14,931 bases of DNA from Candidatus Nitrosopumilus sp. (GTDB taxonomy: Archaea > Thermoproteota > Nitrososphaeria > Nitrososphaerales > Nitrosopumilaceae), in contig JABMOR010000048.1 in the NCBI GenBank assembly GCA_013203245.1, forward strand, positions 1 to 14,931. Direction: 5' to 3'. Both the position numbers and the translations under genes were made by a program. Below the pieces are notes generated by a model. The model did no database searches. It was not told the DNA's origin and saw only the letters and a program-made list of their open reading frames with translations. Every line of letters starts with the position of its first letter. Within the stretch, counting starts at the first letter, position 1. Positions 1 to 6,998 of the stretch are shown here, in pieces.

Positions 1-100
1 CAGTAATGGTCTCTTTGCCAACTTTTCTCTCAACATTCTCAACTTTTACAATAGTGAAAACGCCCTTATCATCTAGTTTTGACAATGAAGCTTCAGCCAT
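1..100 (-). CDS. N-terminus of unrecognised protein, cut by the window edge
   Basis: The reverse strand opens with ATG at 100 and reads 33 codons without a stop before the sequence ends. The visible start is MAEASLSKLDDKGVFTIVKV, followed by a charged stretch with Glu-Arg-Lys and Gly-Lys-Glu. It reads like the first beta strands of a small soluble domain, but too little is visible to name a family. A short ORF ends 3 nt upstream of this ATG, so the two may share a transcript. Confidence 0.6.
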   Translation of the reverse strand, partial: MAEASLSKLDDKGVFTIVKVENVERKVGKETIT

Positions 101-103
101 ATC

Positions 104-202
104 TTATTCTTCATTTTGCCCGTCAGTATTGATATTATCGCACTCAGGCATTGACATTGAAATTTGATCATTTTGTTTTATCAAATAATCCAATGGGTTC
201 AT
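104..202 (-). CDS. Possible 32-residue small protein
   Basis: ATG at 202 opens a 32-codon ORF ending in TAA at 104-106, only 3 nt before the next gene on the same strand. The product is acidic and polar, starts MNPLDYLIKQ, holds a single Cys and ends in Asn-Glu-Glu. It has no transmembrane segment or recognisable motif. The tight spacing favours a translated leader gene, but a chance ORF cannot be excluded. Only a weak AT-rich match (near 223-230) lies where a TATA box would be expected. Confidence 0.35.
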   Translation of the reverse strand: MNPLDYLIKQNDQISMSMPECDNINTDGQNEE

Positions 203-249
203 GAATTTTCTGCAAGAATAGTGAACTTAAGCGTATTGGAGTTTAGAAT

Positions 250-489
250 CTAATCTTTATTCTTTTCATTATATTTTAGCGTATTATCTAGAGGTGCAGT
301 GATTGTTCTATCTGAGCCTTTACAATAATTTTTTCCTTTGTAATGTTTGTGGATTTTGATATTAGCCATCATAACACTATCTATCCCATAGGGCCCATGA
401 TGATCTGTAATCTCTTGACTAACAATATGGCAAGTTTTAGAAACATTACACCATTTACACATAATTTTCATTTTTTTCTCATCAGTCAT
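250..489 (-). CDS. Small Cys/His-rich protein, possibly metal-binding
   Basis: This is a 79-residue protein of unknown family. Near the N-terminus it has C11-x2-C14 followed by C20-H21, then H30-H31, H47, H49 and C56. That spread of ligands fits a small zinc-binding fold. The C-terminus is charged and Asn/Lys-rich. The genes around it are on the same strand but separated by about 50-100 bp, so it is probably transcribed alone. It has no signal peptide or membrane segment. The start at 489 is the first ATG. Function is unknown; the metal binding is inferred only from residue spacing. Confidence 0.55.
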   Translation of the reverse strand: MTDEKKMKIMCKWCNVSKTCHIVSQEITDHHGPYGIDSVMMANIKIHKHYKGKNYCKGSDRTITAPLDNTLKYNEKNKD

Positions 490-586
490 GAATTGTATTC
501 TAAAATTATGAACTTTAGCATACTAATAATCATTAGATTTTCCAATCCCAACAACCATTATTTCTAAAATTCCAACATACATAATA

Positions 587-1099
587 TTATTTTAAAACTT
601 TGTAATGCAGTTCGACTAGTTTATCATAATTACTAGTTTTTATCAATTCAAGTTTTACTTTTTTTTCTACATCCTTGAATAACGGTATTCCCTTACCAAG
701 AACAACAGGAATTATTGATAGAATTATTTCATCAACAAAATCAAGATTCAAAAATATAGAAATTATTTCTGCACCTCCAATTAACCAGATGTTTGTTCCT
801 GAATTAGAAATTATACTCTTCACTAATTTATCAGCATCATGTACAAATTCAATATTTTCATCTTTAGAATTATTATTGGTTCTAGAAAAGACGTATGATT
901 TCTTGACTTTGTAAGGATAATCTCCAAACGTTAGTATTTGATCATATGTTTTTCTACCCATGATTACTGTATCTATAGATTTGATAAATTCATCATATCC
1001 AGATGTCGTATTTTCGGGTAGCCAATCAATTTCTCCAGTCTCTCTTGCAATGTATCCATCTAAACTTGATGCAATGAAGAGTATTATTTTTCTCATCAT
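587..1099 (-). CDS. Dihydrofolate reductase / RibD C-terminal family protein
   Basis: The 170-residue protein has the layout of the RibD-C/DHFR-like reductases (YyaP/YwjB type). Residues 12-18 read SLDGYIA and 47-52 MGRKTY, an NADPH-binding and substrate-side signature. Residues 104-111 read IWLIGGAE, the Gly-Gly dinucleotide loop. Residues 131-141 (PVVLGKGIPLF) form the typical late strand and turn. Length matches the single-domain family. Members are presumed NADPH-dependent reductases of pterin- or riboflavin-type substrates; the actual substrate here is unknown. It is not a canonical folA. The start at 1099 is favoured over the next Met (1096) because a TATA-like box at 1119-1128 would put transcription start on this ATG. 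It appears monocistronic. Confidence 0.85.
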   Translation of the reverse strand: MMRKIILFIASSLDGYIARETGEIDWLPENTTSGYDEFIKSIDTVIMGRKTYDQILTFGDYPYKVKKSYVFSRTNNNSKDENIEFVHDADKLVKSIISNSGTNIWLIGGAEIISIFLNLDFVDEIILSIIPVVLGKGIPLFKDVEKKVKLELIKTSNYDKLVELHYKVLK

Positions 1100-1118
1100 A
1101 TTAGTAATGATTTATTCA

Positions 1119-1128
1119 GTTTATAATC
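1119..1128 (-). promoter_or_regulatory. TATA-like box for the DHFR-family gene
   Basis: On the minus strand this reads GATTATAAAC, centred about 25 bp upstream of the ATG at 1099. The spacing predicts an essentially leaderless mRNA. Confidence 0.5.
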
Positions 1129-1232
1129 GCAGATGTCATTCAACTGAACCTTGAATTCAAGCCAGATATTTTTCTTATGCTCGTACAATGCATAAATCAG
1201 CATATAACTATTATTTTAAAAACTAAGGAGGA

Positions 1233-1583
1233 TTACTTTATAGAATTCTTAAAGTCACTAATTGAAGACATTGTAGATTTTGTATGGTTCCCAATGTCAT
1301 GAATAGTGGAACTGTTGTATTTTTTGTCAAGATATCTCCCTGCAACTATCATCGGCCCTCCAATTGCACAAGTAATACCAGTAGGCTCAGGGATCCATAG
1401 CATCAAAAATCCAATTTTTTGTAGTTTTTTACCAGGAGCTGGGGCCTTTTGAAGAGCACCTAGTGAACTAGCAACATGTTGGTCACTAATACCGGAAACT
1501 TCAGCATACAAATTTGCTCTACGTTTGGCAGAATCAGAGAATTTTCTCAATTTATCTAGACGTGTCTTTAGGGGATCAACCAT
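1233..1583 (-). CDS. Unknown protein with one hydrophobic segment
   Basis: This 116-residue protein belongs to no family I can name. Residues 1-57 are basic and helical. Residues 58-83 form an uninterrupted hydrophobic stretch rich in Gly, Pro and Ile (including LMLWIPEPTG), which could be a membrane segment or a buried hairpin. The tail (84-116) is polar with Ser/Thr and His. There is no N-terminal signal peptide. It stands alone between a reductase gene and a divergently transcribed metalloregulator gene. The reading frame and amino-acid composition look like a real protein, but nothing indicates its role. Confidence 0.65.
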   Translation of the reverse strand: MVDPLKTRLDKLRKFSDSAKRRANLYAEVSGISDQHVASSLGALQKAPAPGKKLQKIGFLMLWIPEPTGITCAIGGPMIVAGRYLDKKYNSSTIHDIGNHTKSTMSSISDFKNSIK

Positions 1584-1682
1584 TCCAACCTAGATTTAGA
1601 AGAAATTAGTTAAGAGCCAGAGATCAACTCCCATCACATTCAAGTCAACAAAGAACAACTAAAATCAACTCAAAAGACATCC

Positions 1683-1690
1683 AATTATAC
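1683..1690 (+). promoter_or_regulatory. TATA-like box for the MntR-like gene
   Basis: AATTATAC lies about 30 bp upstream of the ATG at 1717, giving at most a very short leader. Confidence 0.4.
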
Positions 1691-1716
1691 TAGATTTCAT
1701 TTAGAAAAAATACCAC

Positions 1717-2181
1717 ATGAAATCTAAAAATTCTAAAAGATTGGATTCAATCAAGGCAGCACATGAATTAGAAAAAACTCGCTCCAGTACAAGAATGGAG
1801 GATTATTTAGAAATTATTGCAGAGTTGGTAGAATTGAAAGGATATGCAACAACATTGGATATTTCAAGATACATGAATGTGAGTGCACCTAGTGTCACCA
1901 AGATGCTTCAAAGACTAGATGAAAACAGATTTTTAGAATATGAGAAATATCATGGAATCAATCTTACGGAAAAAGGAATAAAAATTGCAGAAGGAATAAG
2001 ACAAAAGCACGGCATATTATTGGAATTTTTTGAAATTTTAGGAGTAGGTTATGATACTGCCAACCAAGATACAGAAGGAATTGAGCACCACCTAAATCAA
2101 AAAACAATCAAACAGTTAAGAAAATTTATTACTTTTTTAAAAGCAAATCCCAAAATCATTGATAATTTTAAAGATCTTTAA
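1717..2181 (+). CDS. mntR: DtxR/MntR-family metal-dependent transcriptional regulator
   Basis: The 154-residue protein has an N-terminal winged helix (about 28-95) and a metal-dependent dimerisation domain (96-154). It lacks the C-terminal SH3-like domain, as MntR does. The recognition helix is around VSAPSVTKMLQRLDE (55-69). The six manganese ligands of Bacillus MntR (Asp8, Glu11, His77, Glu99, Glu102, His103) correspond here to D29, E32, H98, E120, E123 and H124, all with the same +21 offset. The whole metal site is therefore kept, and the protein simply carries a 21-residue basic N-terminal extension. It is expected to repress metal-uptake genes when Mn2+ (or Fe2+) is sufficient. No transporter gene lies beside it, so its targets must be elsewhere. 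The gene end overlaps the convergent COG1855 gene by 14 bp. Confidence 0.88.
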   Translation: MKSKNSKRLDSIKAAHELEKTRSSTRMEDYLEIIAELVELKGYATTLDISRYMNVSAPSVTKMLQRLDENRFLEYEKYHGINLTEKGIKIAEGIRQKHGILLEFFEILGVGYDTANQDTEGIEHHLNQKTIKQLRKFITFLKANPKIIDNFKDL

Positions 2182-4009
2182 GATAAATCTTAATATCATT
2201 TTGTGAAGATGTATAATCCATTAATTTCCTTGAAAGATCAGAGCGTTTTGGAATTTTGATTAGCCCTTTTTTACCAATTCTAACGGATCCGATGAATTTT
2301 TCATCACCATAAATATCAGCATGCATTGAAGTGAAATCTCTATTCACTGTAAGTAGTAAAGCAGTTTTTGATTCTGAAAAACTAAAGGGTACATCATCAG
2401 ATGTCAATGATATATCATCAGATGCCAATGATACATCATTAGACGTTTTCTCAACAACATCAATGTGTACTCTGAGGGATTTTTCAATTTCTTTGATATT
2501 GGAACCGCCTCTTCCAATTATGGATGCGATGCATTGTTCATCAACCATGACTTTAACACGGTTATCAGATAAAATTTCAACTTCAGCCCGAGGATCATAT
2601 CTCCTAAATGTTTCTTTAATTTTATCTTCAGCTAGTTTTTCAATTCCAACCTTATCTACTTTTTTTCCAACAGGAACAATGACGTTTTCTTCTCCAAAAG
2701 TGTAGATTTCATGTTCTAAGACATTATCTTCAAAATTTCTAATTTCAATTACAGGTCTAGCCAAATCAGATTCAGTCATTCCAGTAGGGACTTTAACCAT
2801 TAATTCTAAATCATAGACTTTTTGAATTCCACCATCTTTAACAAAAACTACAGTATCCAGCACATTTGGAATAATTCCAAGTTCAATTTTTCCAATAAAG
2901 CGCTGAATTGCATCCAATGGGGAATTTGCATGTACGACTCCAACCATCCCAACACCAGTTAATCTCAAATCAGCAAATGTTACAAAATCTTCTCGTCGTC
3001 GTACTTCATCAAATATGGTATAATCAGGCCTTACAAGTAACAAAATATCTGCAGAATTATCAAAACTTCCATCAAGTTTACTGTATTGAGTTACCCCAGA
3101 ATCTACTTGCAAGTCACGTGGAGATTCAAATGTTTTTACAATCTTTCCTTTTTTATGATAAAAATTTGCAAGACCAGATGCAAGAGTACTTTTTCCAGAA
3201 CCAGGAGCACCAGAAATAACAATTCCTTCGGCACTATCAGCAAAACGTTCCATTAATTTTTCAGAAATTGTGTAATCATCAAGAGTTAGTTTTACAATAG
3301 GATGAACTATTGTAATTTCAAAAGCCTCAGAGAAAGGAGGATATGTGATAGCGATTCGGTAATCTTCGTGTTGAACCACATATGCACCAGTTTTTGATAT
3401 CTCCAACGTACTAGAATCACATATGTTTACAATATCTAAAATTTGGGAAGTGATAAGTTCCAAATAATCTTTAGAAAGGAGTTCATCGTTAATCTTTGTC
3501 AATACAAATGCTCCAGGTTTGCCTTTTTTGGCCAACGGATATTGGTTTTCTTTGAGATGTACACTCATAGTTTCAGAATCAAAATACTTGAGAAACTCTA
3601 ATGATTTAGTTTTAATTTCAGATTTTAGAAATACTGTTTCAACACCTTCAGCCTGGGCCACTAAATGTTGAACTTTATCAGAAGTGTATAGTATAGCATC
3701 ATTTTGTTTGGCCATGTCAACAATTAGAGCATCTATTCTACCACTAGATGCAAGCTTTACATCATCAGAAGTAGTGTGGGAACCACTTACAACAATATTT
3801 AATCCATAACTTCCAGACAATAATTTAAGTCGCTTAATTTTTTCAAGACCAATAAATCCCTGTTCCTTTTTCTTTGATGCTTGAGATTGTAATTCATCTA
3901 AAACAGATTGTGGAATTATAATTTCAAAATTCCGAACATTTCCAGATTCAATTTGAGCAACTAATTGACCATTAATTATAACACTGGTATCAGCAACAAT
4001 TTTGGACAT
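2168..4009 (-). CDS. PIN-ATPase-KH protein (COG1855, PilT-like archaeal family)
   Basis: Numbering is from the Met at 4009. Residues 1-125 form a PIN nuclease-type domain with the acidic set D7, E39, D93 and D111. Residues about 240-400 are a VirB11/PilT-like P-loop ATPase: Walker A GAPGSGKST at 267-275, Walker B region with Asp-Glu at 334-335 (DYTIFDEVRRR from 329), and the His-bearing GVVHANS at 357-363. A KH domain follows with the GRGG loop at 499-502, and a C-terminal beta domain closes the protein. Members occur widely in archaea, are cytosolic and are presumed to act on RNA; no substrate is established. A 7-residue triplicate (522-542) separates the KH and C-terminal parts. The upstream Met at 4021 is possible. 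The 4009 start is preferred because a TATA-like box centred near 4031 would initiate transcription close to it, and because the family usually begins a few residues before the VADTS strand. The receiver gene lies upstream on the same strand. Confidence 0.88.
   Translation of the reverse strand: MSKIVADTSVIINGQLVAQIESGNVRNFEIIIPQSVLDELQSQASKKKEQGFIGLEKIKRLKLLSGSYGLNIVVSGSHTTSDDVKLASSGRIDALIVDMAKQNDAILYTSDKVQHLVAQAEGVETVFLKSEIKTKSLEFLKYFDSETMSVHLKENQYPLAKKGKPGAFVLTKINDELLSKDYLELITSQILDIVNICDSSTLEISKTGAYVVQHEDYRIAITYPPFSEAFEITIVHPIVKLTLDDYTISEKLMERFADSAEGIVISGAPGSGKSTLASGLANFYHKKGKIVKTFESPRDLQVDSGVTQYSKLDGSFDNSADILLLVRPDYTIFDEVRRREDFVTFADLRLTGVGMVGVVHANSPLDAIQRFIGKIELGIIPNVLDTVVFVKDGGIQKVYDLELMVKVPTGMTESDLARPVIEIRNFEDNVLEHEIYTFGEENVIVPVGKKVDKVGIEKLAEDKIKETFRRYDPRAEVEILSDNRVKVMVDEQCIASIIGRGGSNIKEIEKSLRVHIDVVEKTSNDVSLASDDISLTSDDVPFSFSESKTALLLTVNRDFTSMHADIYGDEKFIGSVRIGKKGLIKIPKRSDLSRKLMDYTSSQNDIKIYLKDL
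2391..2453. repeat. Three tandem 21-bp units inside the COG1855 gene
   Basis: Units at 2391-2411, 2412-2432 and 2433-2453 repeat in frame. On the coding (minus) strand they specify TSNDVSL, ASDDISL and TSDDVPF. The first two DNA units differ at only a few positions; the third is more diverged. The run forms an acidic Ser/Asp linker after the KH domain. Confidence 0.8.
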
Positions 4010-4026
4010 TATGTTAATCATTAGAA

Positions 4027-4034
4027 ATTATAAT
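4027..4034 (-). promoter_or_regulatory. TATA-like box for the COG1855 gene
   Basis: Minus-strand ATTATAATT-like sequence lies in the 37-bp gap between the receiver gene and the 4009 start. It is about 22-25 bp upstream of the Met at 4009 and only about 10 bp upstream of the Met at 4021, so it supports the shorter protein. Confidence 0.4.
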
Positions 4035-4045
4035 AATACACTAAA

Positions 4046-4408
4046 TTACTTTGCTAAAAGATCTGAAATTCCTTTTAAGATAGTGTTAAAATCAAATGGT
4101 TTTGAAATATATGAAGAGGCACCAGAGTCTAAACATTGTTGTATTGTTTTTTGATCATCGCTAGCAGTGATTAAAATAATTTTAGCGTTAGGATCAAATG
4201 CAATAATTTCTTTTACAACAGTCAAGCCATCTTTCTTTGGCATTGCCAAATCCAATAAAATTAGATCAGGTTTAATCTCTTTATACAAATTAATTGATTC
4301 CTCACCATCAGATGATTCTAAAATATCAGTGTATTCACCAATAGTTAGAATGTCTTTTAAAACTAGACGAATTACATCAGAATCATCTGCAATTATAATC
4401 CGTGCCAT
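4046..4408 (-). CDS. Stand-alone CheY-like response regulator (receiver domain only)
   Basis: The 120-residue protein is one complete receiver domain. The acidic pocket is D8-D9, the phospho-acceptor Asp is D53 in LLDLAMP, the switch Thr is T81, and the conserved Lys is K103 in the SKPF motif. It has no output domain, so it must act by protein contact or as a phosphate carrier. The lone HPt gene upstream and the divergent histidine kinase make a kinase-receiver-HPt relay the natural reading. It is not clearly CheY: no chemotaxis or archaellum genes lie nearby. A TATA box at 4431-4438 puts transcription start on this ATG, so the gene can be expressed separately from the HPt gene. Confidence 0.92.
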   Translation of the reverse strand: MARIIIADDSDVIRLVLKDILTIGEYTDILESSDGEESINLYKEIKPDLILLDLAMPKKDGLTVVKEIIAFDPNAKIILITASDDQKTIQQCLDSGASSYISKPFDFNTILKGISDLLAK

Positions 4409-4430
4409 GAATCATTGAACTATTTAGTAT

Positions 4431-4438
4431 TTTAAATA
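4431..4438 (-). promoter_or_regulatory. TATA box for the receiver gene
   Basis: TATTTAAA on the minus strand is centred about 26 bp upstream of the ATG at 4408, inside the 36-bp gap after the HPt gene. The predicted mRNA is leaderless. Confidence 0.55.
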
Positions 4439-4444
4439 GATTCA

Positions 4445-4804
4445 TTAATTTGATATATTTTCAATTTTAGAAATTTTTTCTTCAATCATTGAAAAATCAC
4501 AAGTGTCCTCAACCATCAAGGATTTCATAAAAGGTAAAATTTCAGATAAAAGATCAAAAATCCCATCAAACTCATTACCAGGCAAAATGGTTTTCAATAA
4601 AGTATCAAGAGAACCAGATATTTGCCCAAGCGATGTTTTACCCATCATGGGGGCCAATCCCTTAATCTTATGAGTGTGCTTTTGGAAGTTATTAGCATTA
4701 GAAATAACATCGCAGTCATTTTTGCAACTAGTAAAAATTGTCTCCAATTCAGTAAGATCTTCGTCAATTTCTCTTGTAGCAACTGCCAAAAATTCATCAG
4801 ACAT
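4445..4804 (-). CDS. Stand-alone histidine phosphotransfer (HPt) protein
   Basis: The roughly 119-residue all-helical protein has the HPt signature around HTHKIKGLAPMMG. By comparison with the CheA P1 pattern His-x-x-Lys-Gly, the phosphorylated residue is the second His (H45 from the 4804 start; H49 from 4816). The Lys and Gly after it and the later Gly are conserved. Alternating acidic and hydrophobic residues before it fit the first helix of the four-helix bundle. It has no kinase or receiver domain of its own. It is expected to shuttle phosphate between receiver proteins, most simply the receiver encoded next to it. ATG at 4816 is also available, but the shared TATA box (4835-4842) would start transcription near 4812, which favours 4804. 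Confidence 0.82.
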   Translation of the reverse strand: MSDEFLAVATREIDEDLTELETIFTSCKNDCDVISNANNFQKHTHKIKGLAPMMGKTSLGQISGSLDTLLKTILPGNEFDGIFDLLSEILPFMKSLMVEDTCDFSMIEEKISKIENISN

Positions 4805-4834
4805 GTTAGACAACATATCAAAGTGTAACCATTA

Positions 4835-4842
4835 TTTTTATA
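4835..4842. promoter_or_regulatory. Shared TATA element between the HPt and histidine kinase genes
   Basis: The sequence reads TTTTTATA on the plus strand and TATAAAAA on the minus strand, so it could bind TBP in either orientation. Plus-strand start would fall near 4864 (kinase GTG at 4866); minus-strand start near 4812 (HPt ATG at 4804). The whole spacer between the two start codons is about 60 bp. Confidence 0.5.
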
Positions 4843-4852
4843 CCCTATGATA

Positions 4853-4858
4853 AAGGAG
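4853..4858 (+). promoter_or_regulatory. Shine-Dalgarno sequence of the histidine kinase gene
   Basis: AAGGAG, 7 nt before the GTG at 4866. It helps fix this non-ATG start. If the TATA element at 4835-4842 drives the gene, the mRNA would begin after this site, so a promoter further upstream would be needed for it to function. Confidence 0.45.
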
Positions 4859-4865
4859 ATTCAAT

Positions 4866-6740
4866 GTGAAACTAATCAATAAAACTTACTTATTGATAAT
4901 GGTATTAATTCTTGCAGCAGTAATCAATTTGGTATTATATTATCAAGATCATAATTTAGAAACAGATCAATCATTTTCAATTATCAAAGTTGGAGATATC
5001 AAGGTAGGATCTGAATCAATTTCAGGATTAGTTGTATCTGTTGCAAGTGGAGAAAAGGAAGATAAAGAAAAACTAGAACAAAAAATACATGATGTTGAAG
5101 AAATCATTCAAGCAATAGAAAACGGAGGTAAAATAAATGAACACCGTATTGTAAAAATCCCATCTGAATTATCTTCAGAGTATAATGACATGTCAACATC
5201 ATGGAATAATTATAAGGCAAGTGTTCAAAATACAGAAAAAATATCAGTTTTTGATTCAGAAGCTACAAAAGCTATGAATTATCTTTTAGAAAAAAATAAT
5301 GAACTGATTTTAGCAACCAATCAACTTACCAATGATATTATAAATTTAGACAGAGATTATGCCAGACATAAAGAAATTAGTAATGAATTATTAGAATGCG
5401 CTAAAAAAATCGGACAGCAAACACTGTTAATTTCAATTGGTGAAGATGTTAATGCTCAAAATGAATTAAAAGAGAAGAAATTAAAATTTGAAATTGGAAT
5501 TAGGAAATTATTACAAATATCTACTTTAGATTTAGATGTCAAAAGTGTTGGAGAAAAACATGAAACATTAATTCAAATTCCAAGAGAAAATTCTAACACA
5601 TTGCAGACAATAGACCCACTATGGGAATCAATGCAATCAAAAATAATAATTTTAGAAGAAAGAACATTGTTATCACCAGAATTCAATTCTGCAAAGAATC
5701 AAATGAATTCTAACAAACAAATACTTTATGAGAACATTGATGAAATTCTTGAAAAGTGGAGTAAAATTACATTAGATCATAACTCTGATGAACAAACCAT
5801 CGTCCAAATAATACTAGTGGCAGATATTATCATTTTCTTCATAGTCATTATTGTAATTAGGCAATCATTGTTACCACTTGAAATGATTACACATGCTCTT
5901 TCAAAAGTGAAAGACGGAATATATGGAGAAATTCATTATTCAGGGAAAGACGAAGTGGGGGAATTAGTTACTAATTTTAACACAATGTCCAATACAATTA
6001 AAGAAAAAGAAGATGAAGGGAAGAAAAATAAAATTGCAAAAGATGAATTCTTAGCAATGATTACACATGAATTAAAAACACCTCTAGTACCAATTCAAGG
6101 ATATGCAGGTATTTTACTTAGTGAACATTTAGGAAAGTTAACAGGTAAACAAAAAGAAAGAATAAGCATCATCAAATCAAGTTCTGAAACACTGTTATCA
6201 ATAATCTCAGATTTGCTAGATGCTCAAAAATTGGAATTAGGCCAGTTAAGAATGTCAAAAACAATTACAGGTATCAAAGATACAATTAACAGAGCAATTG
6301 AGAATCTTAAATTAGAGGCAGAAAAAAATAATATTGAAATTATTGTAAATGGGGAAAACATTCAGGTAGAGCACGATTCAGAAAGAATAACACAAGTCGT
6401 TTCAAACTTGATAAAAAACAGCATCATTGCAATCAAATCAAATGAATGTAAAATAGAGATCAACATAGAAGATGAGCCATCAGATGTAACAGTAAGCATC
6501 AAAGATAATGGAGTAGGCATTGCCAAAGAAAAACAAAAGGATCTGTTTAAGAAATTCTACCAAGTAGATGCATCGTTAACAAGGGAGAGGGGAGGTAGCG
6601 GATTAGGCCTAGCCATATCTAAAGGAATTATCGAAAACCACCTAGGAAAAATATGGGCAGACAGTGAAATCAACCAAGGATCAACATTTTCATTTAAAAT
6701 TCCAAAGAATCAATCAGAGCAAAATAAAACCGCACTATAG
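4866..6740 (+). CDS. Membrane sensor histidine kinase with tandem PilJ/NarX-like sensor
   Basis: The protein has 624 residues. TM1 (about 8-26) and TM2 (about 314-332) bracket a roughly 285-residue extracytoplasmic region. This looks like two PilJ/NarX-type helical modules: about 48-125, and about 176-265 with the characteristic AKKIGQQTLLISIGED start and a late Leu-Trp helix. A HAMP linker (333-385) leads to HisKA with phospho-acceptor H401 in MITHELKTP. The HATPase domain has an N-box near 510-518, DNGVG at 547-551 and GGSGLGL at 576-582. It lacks receiver and output domains. The signal sensed is unknown; NarX binds nitrate/nitrite, but its Arg-containing P-box is not evident here. Start is GTG, because the ATG one frame earlier is followed at once by a stop. 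AAGGAG at 4853-4858 lies 7 nt upstream of the GTG. Confidence 0.9.
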   Translation: MKLINKTYLLIMVLILAAVINLVLYYQDHNLETDQSFSIIKVGDIKVGSESISGLVVSVASGEKEDKEKLEQKIHDVEEIIQAIENGGKINEHRIVKIPSELSSEYNDMSTSWNNYKASVQNTEKISVFDSEATKAMNYLLEKNNELILATNQLTNDIINLDRDYARHKEISNELLECAKKIGQQTLLISIGEDVNAQNELKEKKLKFEIGIRKLLQISTLDLDVKSVGEKHETLIQIPRENSNTLQTIDPLWESMQSKIIILEERTLLSPEFNSAKNQMNSNKQILYENIDEILEKWSKITLDHNSDEQTIVQIILVADIIIFFIVIIVIRQSLLPLEMITHALSKVKDGIYGEIHYSGKDEVGELVTNFNTMSNTIKEKEDEGKKNKIAKDEFLAMITHELKTPLVPIQGYAGILLSEHLGKLTGKQKERISIIKSSSETLLSIISDLLDAQKLELGQLRMSKTITGIKDTINRAIENLKLEAEKNNIEIIVNGENIQVEHDSERITQVVSNLIKNSIIAIKSNECKIEINIEDEPSDVTVSIKDNGVGIAKEKQKDLFKKFYQVDASLTRERGGSGLGLAISKGIIENHLGKIWADSEINQGSTFSFKIPKNQSEQNKTAL

Positions 6741-6817
6741 TCTAGTTAAAGAAAACAAACTTTCAGAACTAAAATCACTCACACTCTTGACAAAATGGAG
6801 ATATTGTCAATCAGAGC

Positions 6818-6958
6818 ATGAACGATAACATTACAAAAAATGACAAATTTTATACAAATTGTACGCAGTATTTTGAATTTTTACGCAAAAAAGGCATAAC
6901 AGACTATGATTTTGAAGACGAATACTATTTCACCATGCCTGCAATATCAAATCATTAG
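6818..6958 (+). CDS. Possible 46-residue acidic, aromatic-rich protein
   Basis: ATG at 6818 opens 46 codons ending in TAG at 6956-6958. It lies in the 258-bp gap between the histidine kinase and tldD. The product is rich in Tyr, Phe and Asp (KKGITDYDFEDEYYFTMP in the second half), has one Cys and no membrane segment. Composition looks like a folded mini-protein rather than a random AT-rich ORF. I see no TATA box at the right distance and no Shine-Dalgarno sequence. No family is recognised. Confidence 0.4.
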   Translation: MNDNITKNDKFYTNCTQYFEFLRKKGITDYDFEDEYYFTMPAISNH

Positions 6959-6998
6959 ATAACAGAAGATTTACGAACTGCACATAATCTCATATGTT

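Noticed and set aside
390..425. Box C-like ATGATGA followed by a weak box D-like sequence
   Set aside because: It lies within the Cys/His-rich coding region, lacks the internal C'/D' boxes and has a poor D box.
2391..2453. CRISPR-like tandem repeats
   Set aside because: The units abut with no spacers, are in frame and encode a Ser/Asp linker.
2908..3219. Plus-strand ORF rich in Gln, His and Leu inside the COG1855 ATPase domain
   Set aside because: It is opposite the Walker A and B coding region and is an out-of-frame artefact.
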